A DNA stretch of 64,000 nt from Ashinkailepas kermadecensis. Taxonomy: Eukaryota; Arthropoda; Thecostraca; Neolepadidae. The stretch covers positions 603,501 through 667,500 of the forward strand of contig JAOTOM010005112.1 of assembly GCA_034440615.1 (NCBI GenBank), given 5' to 3'. Within the stretch, counting starts at the first letter, position 1, and every line of letters starts with the position of its first letter. The translations under genes were made by a program, and so were the position numbers. This document shows positions 21,867 through 33,389 of this stretch, piece by piece. A model generated the notes under the pieces. The model saw only the letters and a list, made by a program, of their open reading frames with translations. It had not been told where the DNA came from and made no database searches.

Positions 21867-22910
21867 AAGACATAAGACATACAAGATCAGTGCAACTATG
21901 AGCCACAAGGGCCCTTCTTGGTTGCACTTTGGACACTGAACCAGTTGCCCACCAAATCTGTCAATCAACCCTCCCTGGAATACAGAAAACCAAGCCCCCT
22001 ATTCTTATAATGATTGTCTATACCATTTTTAAAGATGTTCAGTGTGTTGCTACTGACAATGGTTCCTGGCAGCTGGTTCCAGTGTTCTACTACCCTGTTG
22101 GTGAAGAAAGACTGTCTTAACCTTGTCCTGCTGTAATTAACTTTAATTTTGAATTGATGCCCTCTAATTGCACAATTTCTGTTAAATTCAAACATTTCCC
22201 TGAGATATCCCTGTACCTGACCATGAACAAATTTAAAAACCTCTATCAGATCTCCTCTCAGCCTTCTATATCTAAGTGAAAACATATTAAATTTCTTCAA
22301 TCTTTCCTCATATGCCAGGTTGCCGATACCATTAACCATTTTTGTTGCCCTCTTTTGTACTCTCTCTAAAAGCCAACAATCTTTCTCATAACTAGGGGAC
22401 CAAGCTTGGACACAGTATTCCAAATGTGGCCTGACGTATGCACAGTACAGCTTCCTGATGACCTCACTTTTGTATGACACATTCCTCTGTATTTCCCCAA
22501 GCATTCTTAGTGCCTTCTTCCTGGCTTCTTTGGTCTGTTCTGATGCCCCCAATTTTGTGTTCAAAATAACACCTAAGTCCTTCTCCTGCTGAGTCACAGA
22601 TAGTACTTGGCCACCCATCAAGTATGGAGCCTTCATATGCTGCCTACCTACATGCATGACTTTGCACTTATCAAAATTTGAACCAAATCACTTAAATCCG
22701 AGAAGACAAGGTCCAAGAATGAGCCCTGCCTAGTTGGTTCTGTTACAAACTGGTGTAAGAACAGGTCCTCTTCAAGGCATTTCCTAAACAGTTTACATGC
22801 TGGGGAGCAAACACCAACATTTTCATATCCTTTTAGATTAAAGTCACCAAGAATAAGGCATTTCCTCTGAAAGTTTCTACTGATTTCCTGGAAAATCACC
22901 TATCAAGCTC
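21867..22910 (-). mobile_element. CR1-like retrotransposon, copy B (endonuclease fused to thumb)
   Basis: A minus-strand endonuclease fragment (22899-22648, with CLILGDFN and FLDLVFSD) is followed within a few bases by the thumb and C-terminus (22657-21965). The latter carries the CR1 blocks KDLGVILNTKL, YVRPHLEYCVQAWSP and LERVQKRATKMV. The whole RT palm is deleted at about 22660. The 3' tail at 21867 abuts the 5' end of copy A. It is a non-functional deletion derivative. Confidence 0.87.
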
Positions 22911-23009
22911 GAGCTACCTTATGGGCATGAGTGGACACATTATGTTAACCACATTCATATACATTGCATTGGAAAAAGAAATCTCAAGAATTCAAATTGA
23001 CCTGAAGTA
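22911..23009. other. Short spacer, nothing seen
   Basis: Spacer between CR1 copy B and MITE 2 with no recognisable feature. Confidence 0.4.
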
Positions 23010-23745
23010 ATTTTGGTAAATTTCCAGAAACAGGTAAAATGCAATTTTTTGGATTTTTTTTTGAATACAGGGTATTTTAATGTAAAAATCATGATGCGAC
23101 CACTCATTTACTCCGCAAATGATTATTTTTCAGTCAGCGACGGTTGATGACGTCATAATGAGTTGATGACGTCATATGCATTAAGTCGGGAGAAGAAAAA
23201 AAACCTAACCTAACCTAACCTAGACTAAGATAACGTAGCATAATATATAAAATATATTATATCATAATATAATCTAATCTAACCTAACCTAACCTAACCG
23301 GAAAACCAGAATCGTCCGAAACAAATTTTTCCGCCATGACGTCATCAAATATATTAAAAATAAAATAATACAGCATCGCAAGAAATTTCCGGCCCTTATT
23401 GACGGTTGCTGGCGTGACATGTTGCGAGTATTCATTCTCGGAGATAATGTCGAATTAAGGCAGAAACATAAGGTTTTCGATGACAGAGTATTAAATCGAG
23501 TGCATGAAGTCTTGAATGTCTTCTTTATCACGTCTGTGACACACCAGGTACGGATAATTATACGTGATGTGCTATGTTTGCAGAGTGTGAAGATTATGGT
23601 TGTGTATTTGTTTGCCAACTGAAAAATAATTATTTGCAGAGAAAATGAGTGGTCGCATCATGATTTTTACATTAAAATACCTTGTATTCAAAAAGAAAAA
23701 TCAAAAAAATCGCATTTTACCTAGATCTGGAATAATACCATAATT
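23010..23745. mobile_element. Foldback MITE 2 with long inverted repeats and CCTAA-type core
   Basis: The inverted arms (about 23010-23140 and about 23600-23745) share AGGTAAAATGC, GTATTTTAATGTAAAAATCA and TGATGCGACCACTCATTT. The arms match each other closely, better than those of MITE 1. The left side has two TGATGACGTCAT-type palindromes and CCTAACCTAACC runs, as in MITE 1. No ORF of note; non-autonomous. Exact ends and the target duplication cannot be fixed by eye. Confidence 0.85.
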
Positions 23746-23749
23746 TTGT

Positions 23750-24560
23750 AGTTAAATACAAATGTATCCAGCAATGTTCCTAGATATGTTTCTGAATGCC
23801 CCTTCATAATTCATGCTGTTTATTTTCTTTTGTATGTGCAGGCAGCTCAAGTTCCAAGAGCAAAAATTTCTTCAGCTTCTCGAAAACTATCATCTTTCCA
23901 AAAACTGAGTCTTGGATATTAACCATGAAACACCATGCAACAATATGCAGCTGACCCACAAATGGCATGATGTGATGGATATTTATTGGAAGAATTGCAT
24001 GATTGGCCTGATTTAACTATGCAACAAAACTCTGGTTTGATATATATCTTGGATGGAGGTAATTTAAGACAAATATTTCCAGATGATCTGACTTCAACTT
24101 GGAGATTGCCCTAAAACTCAAATAACCAACAAACAACTTGGAGATAATAATTTGCTTATTGTTTGTGATTTCCATTTGGAACTGTATTGGTTGTGATATT
24201 GTTTGTAACTGTATATTGAATGCTTCAGTCAGTTTTGACATTTGCTGACAGAAAATTGGGGGCATCAGGTGTATGTGAGATGGTCTGTTTTTTAGACCCT
24301 TCGACAATTCTGGTGGTTGAAATGTATGGAGTGTGTGAAGCTGTGGTTGGGCTGCTGACTGCTACAAAAAGTGATTAGTTTGAGTGGTGACCATAAGTGG
24401 TATGACCAGCATTTTTTTGGGTGTCGTTCTGTTTGTTTTTATTGACATCTTTGTTCCCACATTTGTGTCAGAGTACATGTGAAGCCCATCCTATCCAGTA
24501 TGACCCCAGAGTGCAAAAATGCTTTCAGAGATAAAATCTCTTAAGAAGTGCCTTAATTCC
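23750..24560. other. AT-rich DNA, no gene seen
   Basis: Only short ORFs without recognisable domains. Confidence 0.45.
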
Positions 24561-24569
24561 CACCCTGCA

Positions 24570-25012
24570 TGAGGGAAGATTGAAGAAATTGATTGTTTTC
24601 ATTTGGATATAGAAGGCTAAGAGATCTCATCGAGGTCTTTAAATTTGTTCATGGTCAGGAACAGGGATATATCAGGGAAATGTTTGAATCTAACAAAAAT
24701 TGTGCAATTAGAGGTCATCAATTCAAAATTAAAGTTAATCACAGCAGGACAAGATTAAGACAGTCTTCCTTCACCAACAGGGTAGTAGAACATTGGAACC
24801 AGCTGCCAGAAACCATTGTCAGTAGCAGCACACTGAATATCTTTAAAAACAGCACAGACACTCATTATAAGAAAAGAGGGCTTGCTTTTTGGTATTCCAG
24901 GGAGGGCTGATCGACGGATTTGGTGGGCAACTGGTTCAGTGTCCAGAGTGCAACCAAGAAGGGGCCTTGTGGCTCATAGTTGCACTGATCTTTTATGTCT
25001 TTATGTCTTAGA
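24570..25012 (+). mobile_element. CR1-like retrotransposon, copy C (3' fragment)
   Basis: A plus-strand C-terminal segment, 24593-24910, starts near RYRRLRDLIEVFKFVHGQEQ and continues through NRVVEHWNQLPETIVSS, matching copies A and B. The 3' UTR follows and ends at about 25012 with ATGTCTTTATGTCTTA. It is 5'-truncated, as is typical for LINE insertions. Confidence 0.88.
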
Positions 25013-25479
25013 ACAACAAGCTTGAACTCTGCCAACAGCACACACGACTGGCCATCGTTAGAAAAGGAGGTGACGGTTATGACAAGACGATGTTTTGGAC
25101 GTTGGAAATCCTCCACCAAACTGTTTTCTTAACCATGACAAGAGCCGGTTCTACAGCGGATTTTGCTGTGTTGCCAGACCACTCGGTCTCCGAGATAGAG
25201 CGATCCGACATAAAATAATGTGAAGAACAAATACAAGCGAATAGTAGTTCCAATGAGAATATTTATTTCAGGTTATAAATACTTATTCAATCTAATGCAC
25301 TGAAAACTTACAAATGAAAAATAACTTATTGCATAAACCACGACAACAAACTTCTAGCCTACGTAACCAAACGGCAACCGCACTCATCTCTAGTTCAACT
25401 GGCAGGCATCTGGCCGCGACTTGGACCAGACGATCGTCGTTTTCCAGATGGTAAATGATATGCCCGTTTGTGTCTTAAA

Positions 25480-25985
25480 AAAAAGGACGCGTGTAAATCG
25501 ACGCGCGCGTCGATATACACTCAGCTGTTGCTCTGCGAAATCTACGCGGACGTCGATTTACACAGGAGGTGACTTCAGTGTATATCGACGCAGATCTCTC
25601 GCTATTTACACAGAGCCGCTCGCCTGCGTAAATCTACGCAGGCGTCGATATACACAGGCAGCGGCGCTGGTGTATATCTACGCGGACGTGAACTACGCGT
25701 GCGTCGATTTACACAGAAGGCCATGCCTGTGTAAATCTACGTATGCGTGAAATACGCGCGCGTCGATATACACAGAAGGCGATTCCTGCGTAAATCGACG
25801 CAGGAAGGCGTTGATATACGCAGGAGGCGGTACTGGTGTATATCTACGCGGACGTGAACAACGCGTGCGTCGATTTACACAGAAGCCAATGCCTGTGTAA
25901 ATATACGTACGCGTGACATACGCGTGCGTCGATGTACACATAATTCGATCCCTGTGTAAACCTACGCACTCCAAAATACTCCAAC
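25480..25985. repeat. Array of a 14-bp motif in alternating orientation
   Basis: Around sixteen near copies of GTGTAAATCKACGC or its complement (GCGTMGATTTACAC, often GATATACAC) occur in 500 bp, mostly alternating in orientation. Successive pairs form imperfect palindromes such as GTAAATCTACGCAGGCGTCG. A larger duplication (about 25670-25755 against 25830-25920) shows growth in blocks of about 160 bp. An isolated motif lies at about 26266. It does not have CRISPR geometry. Confidence 0.8.
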
Positions 25986-25989
25986 GGCG

Positions 25990-28100
25990 ATACATACGGG
26001 GCACGGTCTAGGTGTACATATACGTATGCGTCAGGGGCATCAATTTCTGAAACTGAAAATGTATTGGCGGGGGGGGGTGGAGGCACGACATGGAGGAAAT
26101 GGACGAGCCCAAATGGATTGGAGGCGCATCCCTTGGGTCTCATGTGAAAACTTTACATTATTGGCAGGGGCACATGCCCATCAAAAGTATATATACAATA
26201 CAACACCCATGATTATACACAATGTCGGTATCTGGGCAAAATTGCGAAAATGTAAAAAGCGGTTGCGTCGATATACACAGCGGATTGTTCCTCTGCAACC
26301 TCACAGGCTTTGAGTTTGTCAAGCGCAGTTCTACTGGGGCCAAAATCCCATGAGCATTTCGAGCACCCCCTCCCCCCAATGATGCTTAAGCAATATGGCT
26401 AGAGATCCCAGGTGGATCGTCGAGGGGGGGGTCCGGACCCACGTTTTCGCACCCTGCTAGTGATAATTGGTCATTTTGTTTATTCAATGTGGAAATATGT
26501 TCTGAATATAAGGATCTTCACCCCCGGATTGATGAGAAATATCGAGTATTAGCTCAAGCAATGGGAAATGTAGCATGTCTGGGAAGGAGCGCTGTCACAT
26601 TGGTGGAGAATGAGCCGAGGGACAGCAAGGGGTGGATTCAAGAAGTGTTATCGGGAAGGAGCCATTTCCTTGAAGTGGCGTCGTTGAGCGGAAGTGGGTC
26701 GAACATGCTTTATACTGCATGCTGAGCATGCTTTTTGCTGTGAAAGGGCATTCGGCTGAGATAAAAAATTGTTCAGGGGAAAGGGTGTCCTCGAGCCTTC
26801 TTGAAGAAGCGCTTTTCCCGGCCGGAATGGTGCCACCCATTTCCATGGGAAATGGGTGGCGACGAGTACAGAGTACACATCCCCCAGTGTACTCTGCATT
26901 CACCTCTGTGGGGCGAATACAGAATATGCCTCACGAATGTTGTTGATATTGAGTATATGAGGCGTAATTGGCTTTGCCTGGAATTAATAGGATCAAAAAC
27001 GACCTTTCCCACCTGCGTCATTGTAGGCGTGGCGACGAAGGGGATGCGCACCCTGCCAAATGTTTTGTGAAGTTCAACCAGTCCTAGTGAACTTGACGTA
27101 TGCAAATTAGTGTTGCATGGAACAAAATCACCTCCAAACCTTCCTGTCGCTCCCATCCCATGCTAAATTCGTGCTCAATGTACACATGGAGCAGGTTCCG
27201 TGTTAAGCGACGGAAAGGTTAATGGGCGTGCATTCATCGTCCGAGCCAGGATTTTCATGGGAACCTGCCGACCATGGTGCCCCTCACCTGGACATCCCCT
27301 TCGCTGTGAAGTACGGTGCATGAACGGAGATGCGTATCTCACAGAGCAATACCTAGTGGGTATTTTGGTAAATCAGTCTATTTTGGGAGATTTGCCCCCT
27401 CCCCTCGCTGAATAGTTTATACTTTCACATAGGACACTGCACTCGCCCTCCCCCGAAGTTCCCAGGCTCTCAATCCGTATTCTCCTTCCAGAGGTGGCTT
27501 TCCATACCTTTGGGAACACTTTCCCCATCCCCACCCTATGAATCGTTCTTAAGTTCCACCTCCGTAATCTCTCAATTACGCTTAGAACCTGTCACCACAC
27601 GGAGCCCATGTTGCATGAAGCGCATTTTCACATATCTTCAAGTAGTGAAAATCAAGGGGGCGCAACGAATCTTGAAGGGGCGTGTATACTGAGATGGTTA
27701 GTCTTCCCCAAGTCCGATATCGATACCTACCAGTGAACTTTGACAAAGCTAATGGTTTGAGGAACGCGTACCTCCTTTTACATGTCAGGTGTGGCTCGGG
27801 TCGTTGCATGCCAGTCGTGGCCAACAAAACCTCGTAGAATTGATAATCATGCAATCGACAGTGAATGGGAAAAATCGTAAAACGCCCTTCTTGTCTCTCT
27901 ATCTCGCAGCTATAGCAGCCCGACAGGAGCGGAACTTTATGGGTTCAGTTGGAGATGCATATCAACGGAGCCAGACTCATTTGCGGTAACATATTCCTGA
28001 TCACCAGGATGTTGATTTAAGTAACACATTTCTGCTTCCAAGGATGTTGATTTCTGAAAATGATTTAGACATGGAGGCAATGGACAGGTAAACTCAGAAC
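25990..28100. other. Sequence without a recognised gene; one 12-bp-arm hairpin
   Basis: Mixed composition with scattered ORFs under 130 codons, none recognised. A hairpin at about 26831-26857 has arms CCACCCATTTCC and GGAAATGGGTGG around ATG. A short palindromic stretch GTACAGAGTACAC follows it. Confidence 0.45.
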
Positions 28101-28118
28101 TCAGAAGTTACATCTTTA

Positions 28119-29232
28119 TTAGCATATACAATGGCTATATGCTATCGTAACATGGGTACCCGATACAGACACACACATATATATATATACATATACATAC
28201 ACACACACTAATTGTCGTGCACTCCATGTAAGATCTTGTTGAGAATGCTTAATATTCATGAGGCCTAACGGCTGCAATGCTCGGGTGTACAACGATGTCA
28301 ACAACAGCCATGTATCACATTCGGCGAGCGGTCGCGCCCAGCAGCGACCACGCCACGTCAGCACACGAAGTTCGGCGCAGAAGCGTTGGTCGCCGCCGCA
28401 GCCAGTCAGCGGAGGGGGCCGGTCGTCGCCGCCATGGGGCCCACCGACCGTCCAGCCTGCACCGGCCGCCCAGCCGGTACGTCCCGTTGTCGCTCCGCTC
28501 TGCACCTCGAGCCACAGCGTCGCCGGCGGCTGCTCTTGTCGCAACTGTGGCGGGCGCGCCGCGTCGCCTTCGCACCGCCGGTAGAAGAGCATGTAGGGCG
28601 CGTTGGTGGGCGCGCCGGAGCCGCCGCCGCCACCACCTCAGGCGTCCAGGTGACTGGCCGACAGCGGTGTTACGTAGTTGTAGTCGAGGCGGCACCAGAC
28701 GGACGGCGCGGCGTCCGGGCCGGTGGCGTCGGATGACCGCGCCACGCAGTAGTAGTGGCCGCCGTCCAGCTAGCCGCCGTGGTGCAACACCAGCACGTAC
28801 AGCCGGAACTGGGCGGCCGGCCCGCCGCGCACCGGCACTCACAGCTGCTCCGTCAGCGCCACGCGAGTCAGCACATTGCGGCGCGCGCCCGTGCCACGCT
28901 CGAACAGGAAGCGCACCAGCGAGATGACGAAGTAGTGCGGCGGCTGCAGCAACTGCAGCTGTCGGTCGGCGTCGCGCAGCTCAGCGCACCGCTCGCAGTG
29001 GCATTGGCTCTCGCCGGACAGCCGCTCCACCGCCAGATATTGCTCCATCAGATCAGACACCTGGAGAGCGGCACGAGGCTGAGACGGCAGAGTCCGGCAC
29101 AGCCAAGTGCAGGTCGGTGATGCTGTCCAGGTGGCGCGACACAGAGCCGCACGTGCAGCACGTGCAGGTCATCCCTGCACGACTGGCCAGCAGACGCCGC
29201 ACCAGAGTCGGAGCTGTTGGCGATAGCTGGAC
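28119..29232 (-). pseudogene. USP35/USP38-like deubiquitinase, C-terminal part with in-frame stops
   Basis: The 3' part of a ubiquitin-specific protease gene. Exon A (from 29232, acceptor CTTCCAG|GTC) encodes a finger segment with the CxxC pairs in MTCTCCTCGSV and TDLHLA. Exon B (from 29060, acceptor CTCTCCAG|GTG) encodes SDLMEQYLAVERLSG, the second zinc pair CHCERC, PPHYFVISLVRF, and the catalytic His box GHYYCVAR. It ends with a USP-like APYMLFYRR. Spacing fits vertebrate USP38/USP35 as I remember it. In exon B the frame from 29060 to 28119 has no frameshift but three internal stops (TGA 28839-28841, TAG 28770-28772, TGA 28638-28640). An AATAAA on this strand overlaps the end (28115-28120). 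The catalytic Cys half is not found; a 1.7-kb minisatellite lies directly upstream. No clear donor joins exons A and B. Most likely a pseudogene; assembly error is possible. Confidence 0.75.
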
Positions 29233-29329
29233 CTGGAAGGTTGCAATAGTGATCACTACTTTCACCCACTTCAGAATCATACAGAATAATAATAATCTCA
29301 CACAAATCAAGAGATCCAGCTAAATAGTC

Positions 29330-31060
29330 ACATCCAGCATGCCATGCCCGGCAAGCATGCCTGCATGCCCGGCAAGCGTGCCTGCCTGCCTGGCAAGCGT
29401 GCCAGCCTGCCCAGCAAGTGGGTCAGCCGGCCTGCCTGGCAAGCCAGCTAGCATACCCAGCAAGCGTACCAGCTTGCCCAGCAAGCGTGCCAGCCTGCCC
29501 GGCAAGCGTGCCAGCCTGCCCGGCAAGCGTGCCAGCCTGCCCGGCAAGCGTGCCAGCCTGCCCGGCAAGCGTGCCAGCCTGCCCGGCAAGCGTGCCAGCC
29601 TGCCCGGCAAGCGTGCCAGCCTGCCCGGCAAGCGTGCCAGCCTGCCCGGCAAGCGTGCCAGCCTGCCCAGCAAGTGAGCCAGCCTGCCTGGCAAGTGGGC
29701 CAGCCTGCCCAGCAAGTGGGCCAGCCAGCCTGCCCAGGAAGTGGGACAGCCAGCCTGCCCGGAAAGTGGGCCAACCAGCCTGCCCAGGAAGTGGGCCAGC
29801 CAGCCTGCCCGGAAAGTGGGCCGACCAGCCTGCCTGGCAAGTGGGCCAGCCAGCCTGCCCAGCAAGTGGGCCAGCCAGTCTGGCAAGCATGCCGGCCTAC
29901 ACAGTACGAATGCCAGCCTGGCAAGTGGGACAGCCAGCCTGGCCAGGGAGTGGCCCAGTCTGCTTGGCAAGCATGCCAGCCCGCCTGGAAAGTGTACTGG
30001 CTGGCCTGCCCGGCAAGCATGCCAGCCAGCCTGCCTGGCAAGTGAGCCAGCCAGCCTGCCAGGCAAGTGGGCCAGTAAGCCTGCCCTGCAAGCCTGCCAG
30101 CCTGCCCGGCAAGTGGGCCAGCCAGCCTGCCTGGTAAGTGGGCCAGCCAGCCAGCCTGCCCAGCAAGTGGGCCAGCCAGCCTGCACAGCAAGTGAGCTGG
30201 CCTGCCCAACAAGTGGGTCAGCCAGCCTGCCCAGTGAGTAGACCAGCAGGCCCACCTGCACATCAAGTGGGCCAGCCAGCCTGCCCAGAAAGTGGGCCAG
30301 CAAGTCTGCCCTGCAAGCCTGCCCAGCAAGTGGGCCAGCCAGCCTGCCTGGCAAGTGGGCCGGCCAGCCTGCCTGGCAAGTGTGCCAGCCAGCCTGCCTG
30401 GTAAGTGGGCCAGCCAGCCTGCACAGCAAGTGAGCTGGCCTGCCCAACAAGTGGGTCAGCCAGCCTGCCCAGTGAGTAGACCAGCAGGCCCACCTGCACA
30501 TCAAGTGGGCCAGCCAGCCTGCCCAGCAAGTGGGCCAGCAAGTCTGCCCTGCAAGCCTGCCTGGCAAGTGGGCCAGCCAGCCTGCCTGGCAAGTGGGCCG
30601 GCCAGCCTGCCTGGCAAGTGTGCCAGCCAGCCTGCCTGGTAAGTGGGCCAGCCAGCCAGCCTGCCCAGCAAGTGGGCCAGCCTGCTTGGCAAGCAAGCCT
30701 GCCTGCACAGGAAGCAGGCCAGCCTGCTTGGCAAGCAGGCCCACCTGCACAGCAAGCATGCTGGCCTGCCCTGCAAGCATGCTGCCTGGCAAGTGGGCCA
30801 GTCGGCTGGTTCGGCAAGTGGACCTGCCTACCGAGCAAGTGGGCCTGCCTGCCAAGCAAGTGGGCCAGCCTTCTTGGCAAGCAAGCCTGCCTGCACAGGA
30901 GGCAAGCCTGCCTGCACAGGAGGCAAGCCTGCCTGCACAGGAGGCAAGCCTGCCTGCACAGGAAGCAGCCCAGCCTGCTTGGCAGCCAGGCCCACATGCT
31001 TGGCAAGCAGGCCCACCTGCACAGCAAGCAGGCTGGCCTGCCCAACACATTTGGAAGCCA
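29330..31060 (+). repeat. GC-rich minisatellite, 21-bp unit, over 1.7 kb
   Basis: Units are variants of GCCAGCCTGCCCGGCAAGCG plus T, nearly perfect at 29500-29670 and more diverse to the right. A higher-order duplication of about 240 bp is seen at 30170-30400 and 30410-30650, sharing GTGAGTAGACCAGCAGGCCC. The period of seven codons keeps all frames open, which gives a false 585-codon ORF and many others. It lies immediately upstream of the USP-like exons and is probably intronic. Confidence 0.95.
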
Positions 31061-31544
31061 CTGGCCACAGACATCATTTTTATATTTCAAGCCACTGGTA
31101 TTGGCTTTGTAGTCTCAACTTTCAAGCTTACAATGGTTCAGCTACATATCAGTGTGGTGGCCTCAGCTTGGAAGCCAGATGCCTACAAATGGCACCATTC
31201 AACCTTCAAATCCAAGAATTTAAGGAAATACTCAAGAGAAGGCAATGTTCTGAATACAAAAATGAATGTTTGGATGCAAATATCTCCTAAATCACTGCAA
31301 ACCAGCATTACGCTTATGGGCGTTGAAGGGTAAGAATGCATCTACAACCGTGAATTTCTCCTACACCATTCTGGCGTGGCAGAGCCGATGTTGCTTAGTA
31401 TTGTTGAAGGGCGGAACTTTACTTTCTATCGTGCCACCGCTCGGCGGCCCTACGGATCCTCTAGGCAGCAACCGTCGGCGCTTGACATGCATCGAGCCAT
31501 GCCAGAACGTCAATAATGTCGCAAAGCTTCATGTCAAAAGGTAA

Positions 31545-32260
31545 AAAGTGACAGGGTTAGGCATCTATAAAAGTAGTCCAGTATGGTATCAGAAGGCAGC
31601 TGATTTTATGCCGGTTTATTTGAGACCATTGGAAATTAATTCGCTAATGTAGAACATCTGATATACAATTAAAAGTAATACAATGTGATAACTTTAGACA
31701 CAAATCCTGGAATTGAGTGCAAAAATAACAAGGTTAGATATCTATAAAAGTATTCGAGTATGACATCAGAAGGCAGCGGATTTTATGCCGGTTTATTTAA
31801 GACCATTGGAAATTAATTTGGTAATGTAGAACATCTGATATACAATTTAAAGGAATATAATGCGATAATTCGATTTCCAGATCCTGGAATTGAGTGCAAA
31901 AATGACAGGGTTAGAAAACTATAAAAGTAGTTGAGTATGGCATCATAAGGCAGCGGATTTTATGCGTGTTTATTTAAGACCATTGGAAATTAATTCGGTA
32001 ATGTAGAACATTTGATATACAATATAAAGTGATGCAATGTGATAATTTGGGACACAAATTCTGGAATTGAGTGCAAAAGTGACAGGGTTAAACCTTCATG
32101 GAAGTTATTCAAGATGATATAAAAATGTAGTACGTTCGATTTTCGTTTAGTTAAGAACATTGGAAATTGTCAGGACGTCACACAGAAGATGTATGACACG
32201 TGTTTATCACAAGATGTTGAGTGGCCAATTGCTCCCATTTCACTTTAAGGGCAAAGTGAC
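31545..32260 (+). repeat. AT-rich satellite, ~178-bp monomer, 3-4 copies
   Basis: Monomers carry TGACAGGGTTAG, CAGCGGATTTTATGC, GACCATTGGAAATTAATTCG and TTGATATACAAT, at about 178-bp spacing (near 31548, 31728, 31908 and 32083). The last is partial and diverged. It ends just before the Tigger element. Confidence 0.9.
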
Positions 32261-33389
32261 AGGGTGAAATGATTTGATAATAAAACGAACTAGGGGAGAC
32301 CGGGGCAAAACGGCCCACTTGGTGGTTTTTCTCATATTGAGCGCCAGTCTATTGTTCTAGATAATCCAAAGTAGGATGATTTTGAAGGCCATCCTTTCGG
32401 GAATCAATGATATGGGCATGAAGTCTAAAACATTTAATGAAACAGAATGACATTGAGAAAAGTCAAGCCATGTTTTTTTGTCAATTTGCCCCATAGCTGG
32501 GGCATAATGGAGACCCTCCTGGGGCAAAATGGGGCAATGTTCCGGCATTCTTAATTTGGATGTCCCTGGTCAATTTCAGACCTTTACATGTTGATACACC
32601 TCCCAACCAAATCAGATACTGCTTTGACCCATCGTCTATGTTGGTGAATGTGTAGCAGTAGTGCTTGTGGGTGAGTGGGTAGTCCCCTGGGCAGGGGCGT
32701 AGCTGATAGGGAGGTATGCGTCTCACCCATTTTTTTTACCACGGAGCACCTGCCGGCGCCTTATCTTTCAGCTACATAAAAATTTGGGAATTTGTTGATT
32801 CGCAGTTTCTGACAATTACCAAAACGTACATATGAGGAAAGCACAGGCGCTCTTCTGATACCGGAAATCCGGGATAGGGCCCTTCCCCATCGTCCCTTTT
32901 TTACCTAGTGGATACGGCACTGTCCGTGGTAGTCGCATTCTCTTGCATTAAAATATGTTGATGCACATTTCTGGGCTCAATATTTGTTCCAATTCATTAT
33001 CGTTTCACGCAGACAAAAGAAATTCAAAGCCCGTGTTTCAAGTCAGTTTTATTATTGAAATATTGTTATGAACCTGAGCTCGTGATAAGACTAGAGTACA
33101 AACTCAAAATGCTTCTGCACTGTCTTAGGAACAACGATAACTCTCGATTGTCATGGTACAAGACAAGTCACACACAAACATATGATCATCTTTCATATCC
33201 CTCCTCCACACACATTGAGTATCATTATCCATTAGGTAGGTGAACATGGAATTACCTTGAGAATTTGAGAATGAACAGTGAGCACTGAATATGAACTAAA
33301 AATTTCCGAGTGCATATGAACTGTCCTGACAACTAAACTCTACTTATGATGACACAAATCGCACTGGAAGGCATCATCATCACTGTCAT

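Noticed and set aside
17520..23300. A true telomere made of TTAGG repeats
   Set aside because: The runs are short, imperfect and lie inside MITEs and between LINEs, so they are interstitial.
25480..25985. CRISPR array
   Set aside because: Repeats are about 14 bp, alternate in orientation and lack uniform unique spacers; the window is eukaryotic.
29320..31077. A 585-codon ORF and many others in the 29.3-31.1 kb region
   Set aside because: The DNA is a 21-bp tandem repeat; its period of seven codons without stops keeps every frame open on both strands. No non-repetitive protein segment is present.
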